Assembly (NCBI RefSeq): GCF_025118155.1
Contig: NW_026251400.1
Coordinates: 620,001-684,000 of the forward strand
Direction: 5' to 3'
From: Cokeromyces recurvatus
Taxonomy: Eukaryota; Mucoromycota; Mucoromycetes; Mucorales; Mucoraceae
DNA length: 64,000 nucleotides
Under the pieces are notes generated by a model, which saw only the letters and a list, made by a program, of their open reading frames with translations, was not told the DNA's origin and made no database searches. The translations under genes were made by a program, and so were the position numbers. Each line of letters opens with the position of its first letter. Within the stretch, counting starts at the first letter, position 1. Positions 36,091-48,523 of the stretch are shown here, piece by piece.

Positions 36091-38362
36091 AAATAATAAT
36101 TATACTTTAATAACAAAAAAAAAATTGAAAAGAAAGAAGCAAACAAAAAAAAAAAGAAATTTTACGTCATAAACGTGCCTTTTAATAACAATAATGAAAA
36201 AAAAAAAAAAAAAAAAAAAAGGTTCCATAATTTTTCCAACGAATAAAAATGTATACAGCCATTTAAGTTTATGAAGGAAGTTTTTTTAATTCTATAAACC
36301 TAGAATCATACCTGAAATGTGTAAAAGTATAATAAAAATAAAATACAAATGATGGTCACTTTTTTTTTCAATATATACAATAACTGTTTGTCTGTTTCCT
36401 TTTTTTTTTTTCATACTTGATGACTGTATTTGATTTGGAGCAATTTGTTGTTATGGTTCCTGGATCATTGTTTCAAAATTTATTATCTAATTTTAAACAT
36501 AAAATAGAAAATTATATTTTATAGTTCTTTCAAAATTCAATAAAGATATATCAATATAACCAATACAATAAATGAAAAAAAGAATATCTTAGACCATTAA
36601 CAGTATATACGTACTACTTATTCTTTTTAGAATCTTATAAAAAACGTCAAAACTTTATTTTTATTTTTATTTTAGCATACGCTTCCCTAACAAGTAATAA
36701 CCACGTTGCCCAAAATAATATATTTGTTGTTGGTTTAATATAAATAAAATTATTCTTCGATTTATCGACCTTTAAAATAAAATTCACGTCCCTTGACTCC
36801 CAAGTTTGCAGCCGTTAACAATTAATTTATAATAATGTCTATGTAATAACAGGAAAACACTCGAGCGAATAATATATTTTAATTAAATAAATAAAATATT
36901 CGTAAAACTATGTTAAATGAACATAGATCAAAAAGTAAGGTATAAAGTGGAAAAAAAAAAGGGGGGAAAGCAGACAGATATTGATGTAGTACAAATTCGT
37001 TACAATAAAAAAAAAATCCGATTAAGGACAGCACAAAAAAATAAAGAGAGATATAGAAGTATCTTTTATTATTTCAGTTGAACATCATTGCTCATAAATG
37101 CTATAATAAGAAAAGATTGTTTTTTTTTTGGGACTAAGATGATAACTCTTCGAATAAATCGACTATATTTTAACGCTACACTAAATTTGAAGTTATTTTA
37201 CATTTTTGAATTATCCAATCAGTAATCATGGAAACGCATGAACCGAGAACATCATAACACGGAATAATTTTCACCGTGATTACGTGACTAAAAATTAACT
37301 ATTTGTTTTTTCTTCATCTAATGGGTTGAACTCTTTATAGGCAATCCTCGTTTTTTATTTTTTAAGTTTAAAGTCATTAACGGATAGTCTACGGAGTGTG
37401 ACAAGTTTAAGCTATTTTATTTATTATTATCAGAGAATACAACAATACGGAAAAGCTGACGAGGTTTCTTTTATATATATATATATATTAGAAATAAACA
37501 TAAAGATATATTCTAATAACTAAGAGTAGTAGCAAATAAAATATCCAATATAAAGTCTTCATGTTGAGATAAAGAAGATAAGGGTTTCGACCCTTGTGCT
37601 TTAATATGATTTATCAAGCTTAGTGTTAAGAAAGCAGTCTTAACAAATCTTTCTCATCATTGTTTGCCGTATAAATTCACAATAGGGAATTGTACACCCA
37701 TGATAAGCAAAAATCATGGAGACTTAAATGATGTGGTTTTTAGGTAACAATGTTATTGAGGAATTAACATAGTGTACTTAAGTAGACATATTTAATCATA
37801 GCATTTTGTAGTCTTCTAGTTTTTTTTTAAAGGTTGAGAATATAAATAAGAATTTGAAAAAAAAAAAAGTTCTTATATACAATCTATATAGTTGATAACT
37901 GGATGATATAAAAGCCATCTATTTAATAAACACACAAAACCGTCCACTTTTATACAAAGTCGTCGTTAATAAACTATAGTAAATTTATTCATAAGATCTA
38001 ATAACCAGACAACCATGCTACATAAATTATTATATGGACTTAATGTATAATAATAATGACATTGTATATGATAACAATCAACATGAGATACACACATATA
38101 TAAATATTTCTTTTCAATTAAAAATCTTTATTTTTCAGATTATTGAAAAGCTTAGTTAATAATGTACTGTAAAAATGACGTTAAATATATATTGATTGTT
38201 AGTGTATAAAAGATATTGCATAAAGTTTTTGATCAAATATTGAATAAAATGTAAAACAAATAGTTTGCTTATATAAATTACATATTTTAGTTAATGTGAA
38301 TAAAAGAAAAAAAAAAGAAATAGAGATAATCGACGTGTTATTATGATATATACACAAATAAC
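36091..38362. other. Gene-poor region with eroded repeat
   Basis: 2.3 kb with no intact gene. A segment around 37,556-37,640 matches 25,898-25,980. Poly(A) runs occur near 36,199-36,220, and a (TA)n run near 37,473-37,488. Upstream of 36,091 it carries the ABC transporter promoter, AT-rich without elements I can name. Confidence 0.5.
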
Positions 38363-38662
38363 TTAAAGTTTCATAAGAATTCTACCTTTTCTAGGCTTTT
38401 TCTTATTTGCTTTGATTGCCCAGTTTCTGACAAGCCATAGAACAATAACACGTTCCCAGATAATATTAACTAAACAATTACCAAGGACAAATCCCCAAAG
38501 CTTCCAACGGAACCGTTTAGGTAATACATTATTTCCGAAAGGTGAATTGTAAGGCTCGATTTTCCAATAGGGATAGGGGTATCCAAGTGAGTGAAGTACT
38601 GATGCTGTACCACAGTTGATACGGAACTATAATATGTATATATCATATAAATCATCAGTATC

Positions 38663-38706
<44 letters not shown>

Positions 38707-41700
38707 CTAATCTTATATAACTTACAATGCAACTATATGGATTGGGATCAGCTAAAATGAGGAAACTTGTATGAATAAAGAAACAACAATAAATAAAAAC
38801 CAACACATAATTTCTCCACCAAGAACGTCTAAAGGCAGATCCAAAATTAACAATAGCACCGCTATTGAAAAATTGGAAAAGAACAACTAGTGAAATAACT
38901 TCGGCTTCATAATTATCACCTAAAAGCCACCATTCAGCAGCATTAATAGACGAACTATCAAATTCGTGACATAGAAACCAATCCTGTTGAAACAACCAGA
39001 CAACACTAAAAGAAAAAAAAAAAAGGAGGAGATGTGTGGAGGGAAGAAGGGAGAAAGGAAAAGTAGCAGACGATGAGTTACTTAAATTATTTTCTTAAAA
39101 AAAAAATAAAAGTAACTTTCTTACCTTGTGACCAAAAACCAAAAGTTAATGAAGATTACACCTAAACATGAGGCAAGCGTATATACACCTAATGGCTTAG
39201 CTGTTGGTCTTGAAGGACCTAATCGCTTTGCTGGGAGTGCTTGAGTAATAGCAAAAGTCATAGTAGTTGTGATAAAACCTAAAATAGAATAATTCGATTA
39301 TTATTTTTTTTAGAAAAAAAAAGAAAAAAAAAAAGATAATTACCATCAATAGTAATCCAAATAGGTTGGGGAGCAATAACTGAAAAGTAAAACTGAATGA
39401 GTTCCCAAAATGCCATTGATTCACCATAAAAGATAAGGAATTTATAGTTTGAGAAACTTGTAGCTAATGCAGATCGACCTTGTTTTAATAACTCAACACA
39501 CTGCATAATTGATCTATATAAATATATAGATAGATAGATAAACGTAAATTAAACAATTTTTTTGTTTTCCTCTTCTTTCTTTCCTTACCTATTACTAGTA
39601 CTAAAAGGTGATACCATAGATGCTTCAGCTTCCGATAGGGCGATGCCTACATGAGCAGCACGAAGAGCACCACAATCATTACCACCGTCACCACACATAG
39701 CAGTAATACCCTTTTCCATATGCAATTGTACACATTGAATCTTATTATTAGGCGTCATACGAGCAAAGACACGAGTAAAGAGCAAATACTTTCGCATTTG
39801 ATGACAATTAATGAGAAATTCAAAGGCTCGACCAGTTAAAGCCAATTCAATCATCTTTTGATGATCATCACGGGGGTCACTCTCAAGGAAACTATCTACA
39901 TCCTCAATACGATCCCCTGTATCTACATTGTGCCAAATGACCTTCCCTTGTACAAGATCTCCCAATAAAACTGTTTGTTCTGCTGAAATCATGCCACATT
40001 GTCGTGCAATAAAGATACCTGTTAGAGCTGTATCACCTGTGATCATCACAGGTCGTACATCACCTTCTTTCAATTGTTGAATGGCCTCCGTCGTATCCTC
40101 CTTGAGCATATTTTTAAATAAAATAAAGCCGATAAAATGACAACCGATTTCAAGGTCATCACGACTCATGTGCTTAATCTGTTCTATTGTAATGTCTACA
40201 CCTAATTCACCCATATCACGATGAGCAAGAGCTAGTACATAACAACCTTCCTGCGCATATTTAGCAGAAACTGTATCATAATTGGATGGAATCGATTCAG
40301 ATGTTGACAGATGCTTGACGCGTTCAAAGGATCCCTTCAAGAAGACATGAACATGATTATCAGAAGGATCAAGGACAGCAACAGATTGAGATGCTCGAGC
40401 ATGGACAAATTCACAACGACGAATGATATGAACAGGCATACGTGTCTTCATCTTTAGTACGTTCTTTGATCCAACGGGGGGCAGAATACTATCCAGATAA
40501 TCCGGACTTGTGGTAGGTATTAATTCCCATTTCATTGAATTATAGGATTCAATATCAACAGGGTTTCCAATAAATTGATCCCCTACTTTGGTTACGGCAT
40601 GACATGTGGCAATACCCATAGCCAATAAAGGTTCCATCTCTAAGGCGTCTTGAACCCTTTCCTCAAAGTTAGGAGCAGCAACAGAGCCAAAGAAATTCAA
40701 CCCTTCCTTTGTCAATGTACCCGTTTTATCAAAACAGAATATACGTACTTTGCCTGATAGATTAATACGAGGTAAATCGATACATAAAATCTTCTTTTTA
40801 CGTAAACGAGCAGCACAGACGGACTGATTAATGGTAAAGGCAGCAGGAAGTAAAGGAGAGAAAATTTCAGATATGATAAACATACCATAAAACCAACTCG
40901 TAATATCGCCACGTCCCATCAAATAAAGAGTGATGCCAAAGGCAACCGAACCCCAAATAAGTAAGATACAGATCACAACCTTAATATGTTCATCAAAGAT
41001 AAAACTGACAGGGGATGGGAAAAGAATTTTATGGATCAACATACCCTTTTCGCTTGTAATACCTGTTCGAAGGACAAGGGCATAGACTCTCTCTTCTTGT
41101 TGTCCATCATGATTGATATCAGGCGTTATTTGAGAGACAAAAGTACCAGCATAAAGTGTATTCATTTTACCAGAGCCATTCATCTCATAGATATTGTCAT
41201 CATTCGGTAATGGAACTTTACGAATAGGCATAGCCTCACCTGTAAGTGCAGATTCATTCACAACCACTGTACCAGAAATAATAGCACAATCACATGGCAC
41301 CTGAATATGCTCATCAATTTGAAATATATCACCAGGTACAAGCTGATCGCTGGACATATTTTCTTTCCATTCTCCATCACGATAAATGGCAACATTGGTT
41401 ACATATTCGGCCATTGACTTGATACGTCTCTCTGCCCTTAATCTTAAAAAGATTCTCACAAAAGCTGAAGTCAAAATAATACATGTTTGAACAAGACCCA
41501 TACGGTAATATTGGAAATAACTATTTAAAAAAAAAAGAAAAGAAAAGAAAAAGAGAGAGAGGGAGGTGTAATAAGGTTGTTTTGATTATATAATTAGAAT
41601 TTAATATACAAGAGAACAAAATTGAAAAAAGAAGAATACTTACTACCACACCCACATACACATCATTTGATAAAGATACAAAAATGAACTAAACCTAAAG

Positions 41701-43490
41701 AAAGAAAGGGATATAAATTTATCTATGCATTTTTCTCCAATAGAAAAAGTCGAACTTACTCTTGAATAATGGCCCATGGTATGGATGGAACATAAACAGG
41801 AATAATATTAGGGCCTAAAAGATCTTGTCGATAAATAGCATCATTTGTATTATTTCCACCTATCCAACTTCGTAGTTTTCTATTTGTTGAGCCAAGATCA
41901 AATTCAAAAGGTTCAAATCGTCTTTTCTCAGTGTTATAGATATATCTCATGCATTGGAATTCAAAATAAAGCAAGCCACTAGAAGTAGTATGAACAGGAC
42001 AAGTATTTACAATAATATTCATACTATTATAATAACAAAAAAAAAAAATGAATATCACATAAAAAAAAAATAAAAACTGAACTAAATTATTATTACCTTA
42101 AACGTCTAGAAATACGTCGTTCTAAGCTTCTTAACTTTGTTATCCATTTGTTTCCATCATCTAAAAAGATAAGCTCATCTTGTTGATGTTCAACTTGAAT
42201 ATATGGACATAAATGAGGAAATGATTCTATTCTGAAATAATTTTGTAGTCTATTTCTAAAAAGCATTACTGTACAAAACCAAGCAGCAGAAATATGCCAT
42301 ACTGCGCAGAAAACCTTTTCAGATGTGTCTGTAGATTTAAAAACGTGTAATACACCACCATCTAATTTCCCATCTAGAATGAAAATAAAATAAAATAAAT
42401 AAATAATCATATTAAATGTATATGTATATATATAAGATAAGAGTAACTTACAATAATCGCCTACAATACAACCCAAAAAGACGAAAAATAAAATAGTAAT
42501 GACGATAACTGATCCAAATACAAATAATCCATAATAATCATTTTTAAAACCTCTAAATTTTAGCCGTTCTGAATCCTTTAGAGAAGAAGTCTCTGAGGTA
42601 TTTTCACTATGTGACCCTTTACTTGATTCTATTGCAATCTCCTTTGTTGCAGACTTTGATATTATCAATTGTCGTTTATCTACATTTCTCAAGTTAGACT
42701 CGTTCGGATCTATGGGGAGTTTTTCATTGATACCACTATCCGAGCTTGTCCCCGAAAATGGCTTCAAGGTCATGGTATTAAACTTTCGTTCTCTAAAGTA
42801 TTTATAGAATCTCCAACTGATTAACAAGAAGGCTTCAAAGGCAGTGATAGACCAGATAACGATCCACATCGGTTCACGGTATGTAAAACCTGCTTCAGGT
42901 AACGCAGGACATTCAGCCCAAACTAAATCAGAGGTTGAACCACTTGGATAGCCCCAAATGCCAATGGCTGATGCATTGGGTATTTTGGCATCTGCAGCAC
43001 ATATATTCCTTGTCTGTAATGCTAGTTCTTGTGGATTCGCATGTGTAATATTGATGATTTGTGTAGTCGAACACGGGAGTAAAAGAGGGGAATTCGGATC
43101 GTTACACGAGCATAAATGAGTCGTATCAGGAGCACACGATTTTTGACAGGTGCCATCCACACAATATTCATAACCGCTAGGACATTTGGGTGCTAAGGCT
43201 GGTGGACAAAGATCGTAACTCTTTACACATAAAACTGGACATTTTACATTATACTTTGGATATAAAGGACATCGTTGACCCTGTTTATCATATTCATTTG
43301 CTAGCAGTAAAAGAAAAAGAAAAAAGAAGAGAAAAGAAGAGGAATAAGAAATAAGAAATAAGAAAAAAAAAATAAAGTTAATTTAATTGTTTCTTTTGTT
43401 ATTATATCTTGTCATACGTATTTCAAAAATAGGTAACGCATTAATTGCAGAAAAGCAAAATATAATACATAGAAAAGAAGCAACTCTCAT
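38363..43490 (-). CDS. P5-type ATPase (fungal P5B-like) with secreted-type Cys-rich N-terminus
   Basis: Ten exons: 43490-43418, 43300-42452, 42373-42097, 42023-41760, 41688-41644, 41520-39589, 39513-39344, 39278-39125, 39005-38726 and 38626-38363, 1435 aa, every join in phase. A signal peptide (MRVASFLCIIFCFSAINA) leads into about 130 residues with many Cys (CPLYPKYNVKCPVLC, CPSGYEYCVDGTCQKSC). Then come the first membrane helix, a Ser-rich cytosolic loop and the P-type core: actuator SALTGEAMP, phosphorylation motif FDKTGTLTKEG (Asp about 763), and hinge GDGGNDCGALRAAHVGIALS followed by EAEASMVSPF, which is diagnostic for P5. The membrane-4 motif reads SPLLPAAF where P5 ATPases usually have PP(A/E)LP. 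Relatives (ATP13A2/Ypk9) act in vacuoles/lysosomes and export polyamines; the substrate here is not known. Intron 9 contains a 38-T run. Confidence 0.93.
38665..38702. repeat. Poly(T)38 in P5-ATPase intron
   Basis: Uninterrupted T-run (A-run on the coding strand) inside the intron between exons 9 and 10 of the P5 ATPase gene. Confidence 0.9.
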
Positions 43491-43693
43491 TGCTTCTAAA
43501 GAAAAAATTTAATTTATTTACTGGGTAAAGTCTATATTTGACTCTTAATTTGTCTTTTGTCTACAATTTCGAAAAAAAAAAATATCAAATTCGTCCAAAA
43601 TAATACATGAAAAAGTAAATAAGAAAAAGAAAATTCTCTAAATGTATAGGCACTAAATGTCAAATTATTGAAAATTGTTTATGTAAAGAATAA

Positions 43694-43740
<47 letters not shown>

Positions 43741-45599
43741 TCACAAATAGTTTTGGGGATTAATTTTGAAATCACAGCACCAATCATTGTTGAACAGATA
43801 TTTTTTGTAATAAAAATAAACCTTTATATTAAAGTCAATAATTAATAAGCGTATCATGGATAATAAGAAAAAATTGTGATAAAACCCCTCTCCCAAGAAT
43901 AGAAAGCAAAAATTAAAACAATGAAAGAGAAATAGTTGACTCCTAATCAGTTCAAGGAAAAAAAAAAACAAAATAAGAAACAACTGTTCAAAAATATACT
44001 AACAATGAAAGGATCATGGATTGAATGAGTAAATCTATTTCAAGTGAATCAGTACAAAATGAAGACCAGTTAGAGAAGAATATATATTATGAAGCTCCAA
44101 ACTATTGCAAGTATAATTCTAGAAAAGAAGGAAAAAAAGCAAGAAAAACACTACATGATTGTACATGAAATCTTTGTCATGATAATATCTATCTTGACTC
44201 TATAGCTATTATTACTAAAATATATCTAAAAGCTTCATTGACAAAAACACAAAAAGAAGAAGAGGATATTTATATATAGAAAACAATAGAAATCCTATAT
44301 TTTGCTGTAAAGCAATAATACATAGTCTATAATGTACACATATTTAAGTAAATATTACGATCTAAATGGCCAGTATAATAAGAATTATTGCATGTACTAG
44401 AAGTAGATAACTTTCTGAGATGAAGGCGGACCTATTAATCTCAAAATAGAAATTAAATATGCATTGCTGTTATTACAAACATATATTTTTAGAAGAATCA
44501 AGTGGCAAAAAGAAAAAATCATTCACAATAGATATTTGAATAGGAAGATACATCTAAATTAGAAAAGCTTTAGTCATGGCAAAGAAGGATACTCTAGTTT
44601 ATGATTTAAAGAAGAGCATTTTAAAGGCAAGGATATAACATATGAAGTATACACTACTACTAATATCAAAGTACCAATAGTTAAAAACAGAATTTAAATT
44701 ATAGTATCTATCTTGGCAAGTCATAATGTCGATGATATAACATAGTCGTTTTGAATTCTGGTATTATATCTGTTAATTTTAACTATTATAGAAAGGATCC
44801 TTTCAAATAAATTATCGCGTTAGATATGCTTGCTGTTAGAATGATTTCAAAGGTCTATGTCCATCTCCAATAATATTACTTGTATTAATAATCGGCTTCT
44901 AATTTGTCTCTATTTGAAGCCTGTAAAGAAAATACTATAGCCTACAGAAATATATTTGTTGATAGTTTTTAAGCAGGGCGAATTGCAGGCATAGAAAATA
45001 TACTTTATCTATTTATTTTTACTACTCCTATTCTTTTGTTTCACTTTGGAGATAAAGCAATAAAATAAAATAGAAAAAAAAAAGGGGGAATATTATTAGG
45101 AAAATATGACTATCTGTTTATCTGTAGATATGAAACTAAATAACAAAAGCCATGGATGGTATGTTTTTCGATAGTTGATTTCGTTAAAGATAGTTTCTTG
45201 GTTATTGTCAACCATCATAATTAAGGTTTCTTTTGTTGTATAGTATTTTAACTAACGCCTATATAAAGGAAATAATGTGGCTTATAATAATAGAGTCAAT
45301 TATGCGATGATTCTAATTCGCTGATTTAATTTTCATCTCCATACTACACTTTTAACGAATAAATAAATGTGATACAGTATTTATACTTCCAACTCCGACA
45401 ATGTTAGTATTTTTTGGACGAATCAAAATTAATTTTCATATAGTTTGTTTACCTTTTTTGGATAAATAAAAAAAGAAATTCAGATACAGATGCAAAAATG
45501 GGACAAAGGAGAAATTAAATGGAGACAGAACATGAGATTTAGAAAAAAAAAAAAAAAAAAACTGCTATTTTTTTTCGTAAAGACTTCTTACCTGCAGGT
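43491..45599. other. Gene-poor region with coding relics
   Basis: 2.1 kb without an intact gene. It holds an A-run of about 39 nt at 43,699-43,737 and a short ATG frame at 44,025 (48 codons, MSKSISSESVQNEDQLEKN) that ends in a stop and continues as broken coding-like sequence. It is probably an old gene or element remnant. An A-run at 45,544-45,560 lies just before the LINE fragment. Confidence 0.5.
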
Positions 45600-46570
45600 A
45601 TCTTTAAGCTGTCACCGGTGAAGGTGCAGCAACCACATTGGAGGTGGTGCTTTGTCACAAAGGATTTGATCGTTTACTCGCTACTCATTTCTGCACAGAG
45701 ATAGTTCGACCACAACTCGAATATGGTCTAGCTATTAGTCTACCCAGTGCAAAGAATATCCAACAACTGGAATCTTGTCAAAACACATGCATAAGACGGA
45801 TATTTGGTGGCTCTAGTCAATCATCAGTAAAGGTGATGCTTCATATGGTAAACCAACCATCAATGAAGGTTAGGGTGTCCATCCTGCAGACCCAATTCGT
45901 TTTCCGTGCTATTGATTTACCGGATGATACCTTGCTCGCTAAATTACTTCCTGAGCTTCAAGCCTCCACCTTCAACACTCAATGGTATAAACTCATTCAA
46001 ACATCATGCTGGAGACTCTGTGCTGCCAACTCCATTCCGTTAGACCAACGCTCCTTTCGTAAACATCGTCAAGAATTTCTTGAAGAGAGTTTTCATCAGC
46101 TACGTGACGGGACACGTTCTGTTTTGCTTTCCGCTTGCCGCCCTAATCTGATTATTGATCCGATACTCTGGTTACTCATGACACACAGTGAGCGTAGTCG
46201 AACTATTCGCTGGCGTCTTGGTTGGCTGCCCGGAGGAATACCTAAAGCCTGCCCATATCATCCTCATGTACACTTTAGTCGGCCACACGTCACTGAATGC
46301 TTGCACATCCACTTCTTGATCCAGGCAGGAAATGACTCAACTAGTTGTCTCTTTAAACTTGTTAGCAGTATTCCCCCCCTTTCTTTCTCACCTTCTCTTC
46401 TTCTTCTTTTCCTTTATCTTTTTACCTCTTGTCCCGTAAGAGGGTTTTTAGATACTTTTTTTTTCACATAATCTGAACTGACCTGGGCGATCCAATATAA
46501 TAAAGATATTATGTGCTCATAGGTCACTTTATAAATTTTAATTTATAAAAAAAATAATAAAAATAAAAAC
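45600..46570 (+). mobile_element. 5'-truncated LINE, C-terminal part of the polyprotein and 3' end
   Basis: An open frame (45638-46471) reads GFDRLLATHFCTEIVRPQLEYGLAI, the region downstream of the polymerase core in LINE ORF2, then an Ile/Arg block (NTCIRRIFGG) and a C-terminal zinc-knuckle-like segment CPYHPHVHFSRPHVTECLHIH (Cys, His, Cys, His). About 100 bp of 3' UTR follow, ending in an A-rich AAAATAATAAAAATAAAA-type tail. Truncation at the 5' end with an intact 3' tail is the normal result of incomplete target-primed reverse transcription. The open frame is uninterrupted, so the insertion may be younger than the one at 4.5 kb, which lacks exactly this part. Confidence 0.8.
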
Positions 46571-47164
46571 TGTTTAATCGTAATGACTGCAAAAAATATT
46601 TATTTAAACTCAATACAAATGATGCATTTATATAAAAGAATATAATAAGATTATGATTTAATCAGATGGGTTGATTATAAAAATGAAGATTTACAAGAAT
46701 TCTACTAATTAGAGATCTCACAAATACATTCTGCGCCTCAATTTATACCAAGAGATTGCTAATAACTGTTATATCCAGGAATAATAGAAATAAAGAGCTG
46801 TTATAGAATCGTTCTTACCCACGAAAAAGAAATATTTAAATTCATTGAGCCACTACTGTATTTAATCCCAGATTAAAAAGTGCCTGAGCAAATAACATTA
46901 AAAGAAGATATTTCATGAACTATAAATTTAAAGAATTTGTATACTTCATTAACAATACTAAATATTATTATTCGATCGTAACCAATACATTCTTAATTTC
47001 TCTCTAAATTTTGGGGCACTTTTGTATAAATGAGCTTATAATATTTAAAATCATAAATAAACATAATCGACTTTCAGAACTTACTGTTCGGTCTTGTTGA
47101 TTTTACTAGTCTTTTTGTAGTTTTTCATAATTATTTATTTCTTTTTTCCCCTAATATTTTAATA
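46571..47164. other. Intergenic spacer
   Basis: AT-rich DNA between the LINE tail and the SGF73-like gene. No gene or repeat recognised. Confidence 0.55.
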
Positions 47165-47320
47165 GTAGAGATACCACGAATAGGTTGGTGGTATCTACAA
47201 CAGTCTATCCAACCTATACTTGAAAAGGTAATGTGTTACTCAAATAATTGCAAATGATGGAAACCAAGTTGCCAAATGACTGCCTTTAAGCTGTTGGCCT
47301 ATCATTTTATATGCGGCTTT
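47165..47320 (+). pseudogene. Possible upstream exon of SGF73 with N-terminal zinc finger, out of frame
   Basis: After an AATAG acceptor-like site at 47,164, the frame reads EIPRIGWWYLQQSIQPILEK, then VMCYSNNCK, an in-frame TGA near 47,257, then WKPSCQMTAFKLLAYHFICG. The C-x-C ... KP ... A-x-x-x-H-x-x-x-C pattern resembles the first zinc finger of Sgf73/ataxin-7, which precedes the SCA7 domain. Because of the stop and the lack of a GT donor before the downstream exon at 47,445, I cannot join it. A sequencing error, a GC/other donor or real decay are all possible. Confidence 0.35.
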
Positions 47321-47444
47321 TTTTTTTTTTATTATTATTTCTATAAATTGTGCAATACTCTTTCCATACAACTCTGTTTTTTTTCAAAGTGCGACACTTT
47401 AATATATACATATTTTTTTTTCTTGCAAAAGTTGTATCAGATAT

Positions 47445-48163
47445 ATGCCTATATTAAGGAAGAAGGCCTTATCATCAGACGAAGAAGATAATAATATTAA
47501 TAAAAGAAAAAAGAATACAAAAAAAAGAAGACCAGTTGAAGAAAAAGTTAACGACGGTAATAATATATATGAAGTTAGTATTATCAAATATATATTATTA
47601 TACACTTAGAAAACTATGATTATCTATCGAATGAAGCAACAAAGACAGTAATTCAAGATAAAAAGAAGAAAGGTATATACGTATATATATATATAGTATA
47701 TATTAGTATAAACATAACTGATGATTATAAAAAGCGCCATTGGATTTAAATATACAATGTGGAGTAATCACTTCAACTAATCATCTTCCTTGTAGAAGAT
47801 CAATAACATGTAAAATACATTCGATGGGAGCAAAAAGAGCTGTAGAAGGAAGAAGTCAATCTTTAAATGAATTAATTTTAGTTTATCAACAAAAGAAAGA
47901 TAAACAACCAGGTACATATGATATATTTATAAAATTGAATAGAGAACACATATTGATTAGAAGTAGCAACTACTGTTATTGATAATAAGAAGGAAGAAAT
48001 CATAATAGATTCTGATGAAGAAACAGAACACGTTAGAATCGCTATTCAACAATTTCAACCTTATCCATTAAGTCAAAGGAAAACATTTTACGTTCAGCGT
48101 AAAAGAAAATATCATAAACTTCATTCTATATTATTACAAGCACTTACACCCAAAAGGAAGTAA
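47445..48163 (+). CDS. SGF73: SGF73/ataxin-7-like SCA7-domain protein (SAGA deubiquitinase module)
   Basis: Exons 47445-47556, 47610-47672, 47735-47911 and 47961-48163, 184 aa from the first usable ATG. The SCA7 domain (about residues 60-115) reads LDLNIQCGVITSTNHLPCRR followed by SITCKIHSMGAKRAVEGRS and LNELILVYQQKK, with the three Cys and one His of the zinc site. Known role: Sgf73 anchors the Ubp8 deubiquitinase module to SAGA. The N-terminus is Lys/Asp-rich, and the C-terminus is basic with FYVQRKRKYHKLHSIL. True family members have an upstream zinc finger and are longer, so this model is probably incomplete at its 5' end (see 47,165-47,320). Confidence 0.8.
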
Positions 48164-48523
48164 GAAACAATAGGTTTAGTAGTATCAGGTGATGCTTACA
48201 TAAAGAGAAAAAAAAAACAATAAATCTTGTAAACAAGGTTAAAACTGCTTCTTGTTTCTGACATGGTAATTAATGGATTGTCTATTCATCATCATATAAT
48301 AAACATAAATTTGCTTTCACTTTTGAAAAAATAAAAACATCGTAAGAACATGTACATTATTATAATGAAGGGTCATAAATTTACCTATATACAGCATTTA
48401 TAATGAAATAAAAAAAAAAAATCATTTTTTTTTTCTTCATAATAGATGACAAACTCTTTGCAATACTTGTAAATACACATTTATATGATAATCTTTACAT
48501 GTAGACATCTCTCTTCTATGCTA
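48164..48523. other. Convergent spacer; left palindrome boundary lies here or further left
   Basis: 360 bp between the SGF73-like and G-patch genes. The inverted match with the right arm is visible up to 48,476, which pairs with the last base of the window. The true outer boundary is not observable. Confidence 0.6.

Noticed and set aside
43741..43983. 80-codon minus-strand hydrophobic frame
   Set aside because: It is Phe/Leu-rich from AT-rich composition, with no start context, domain or splice partner.
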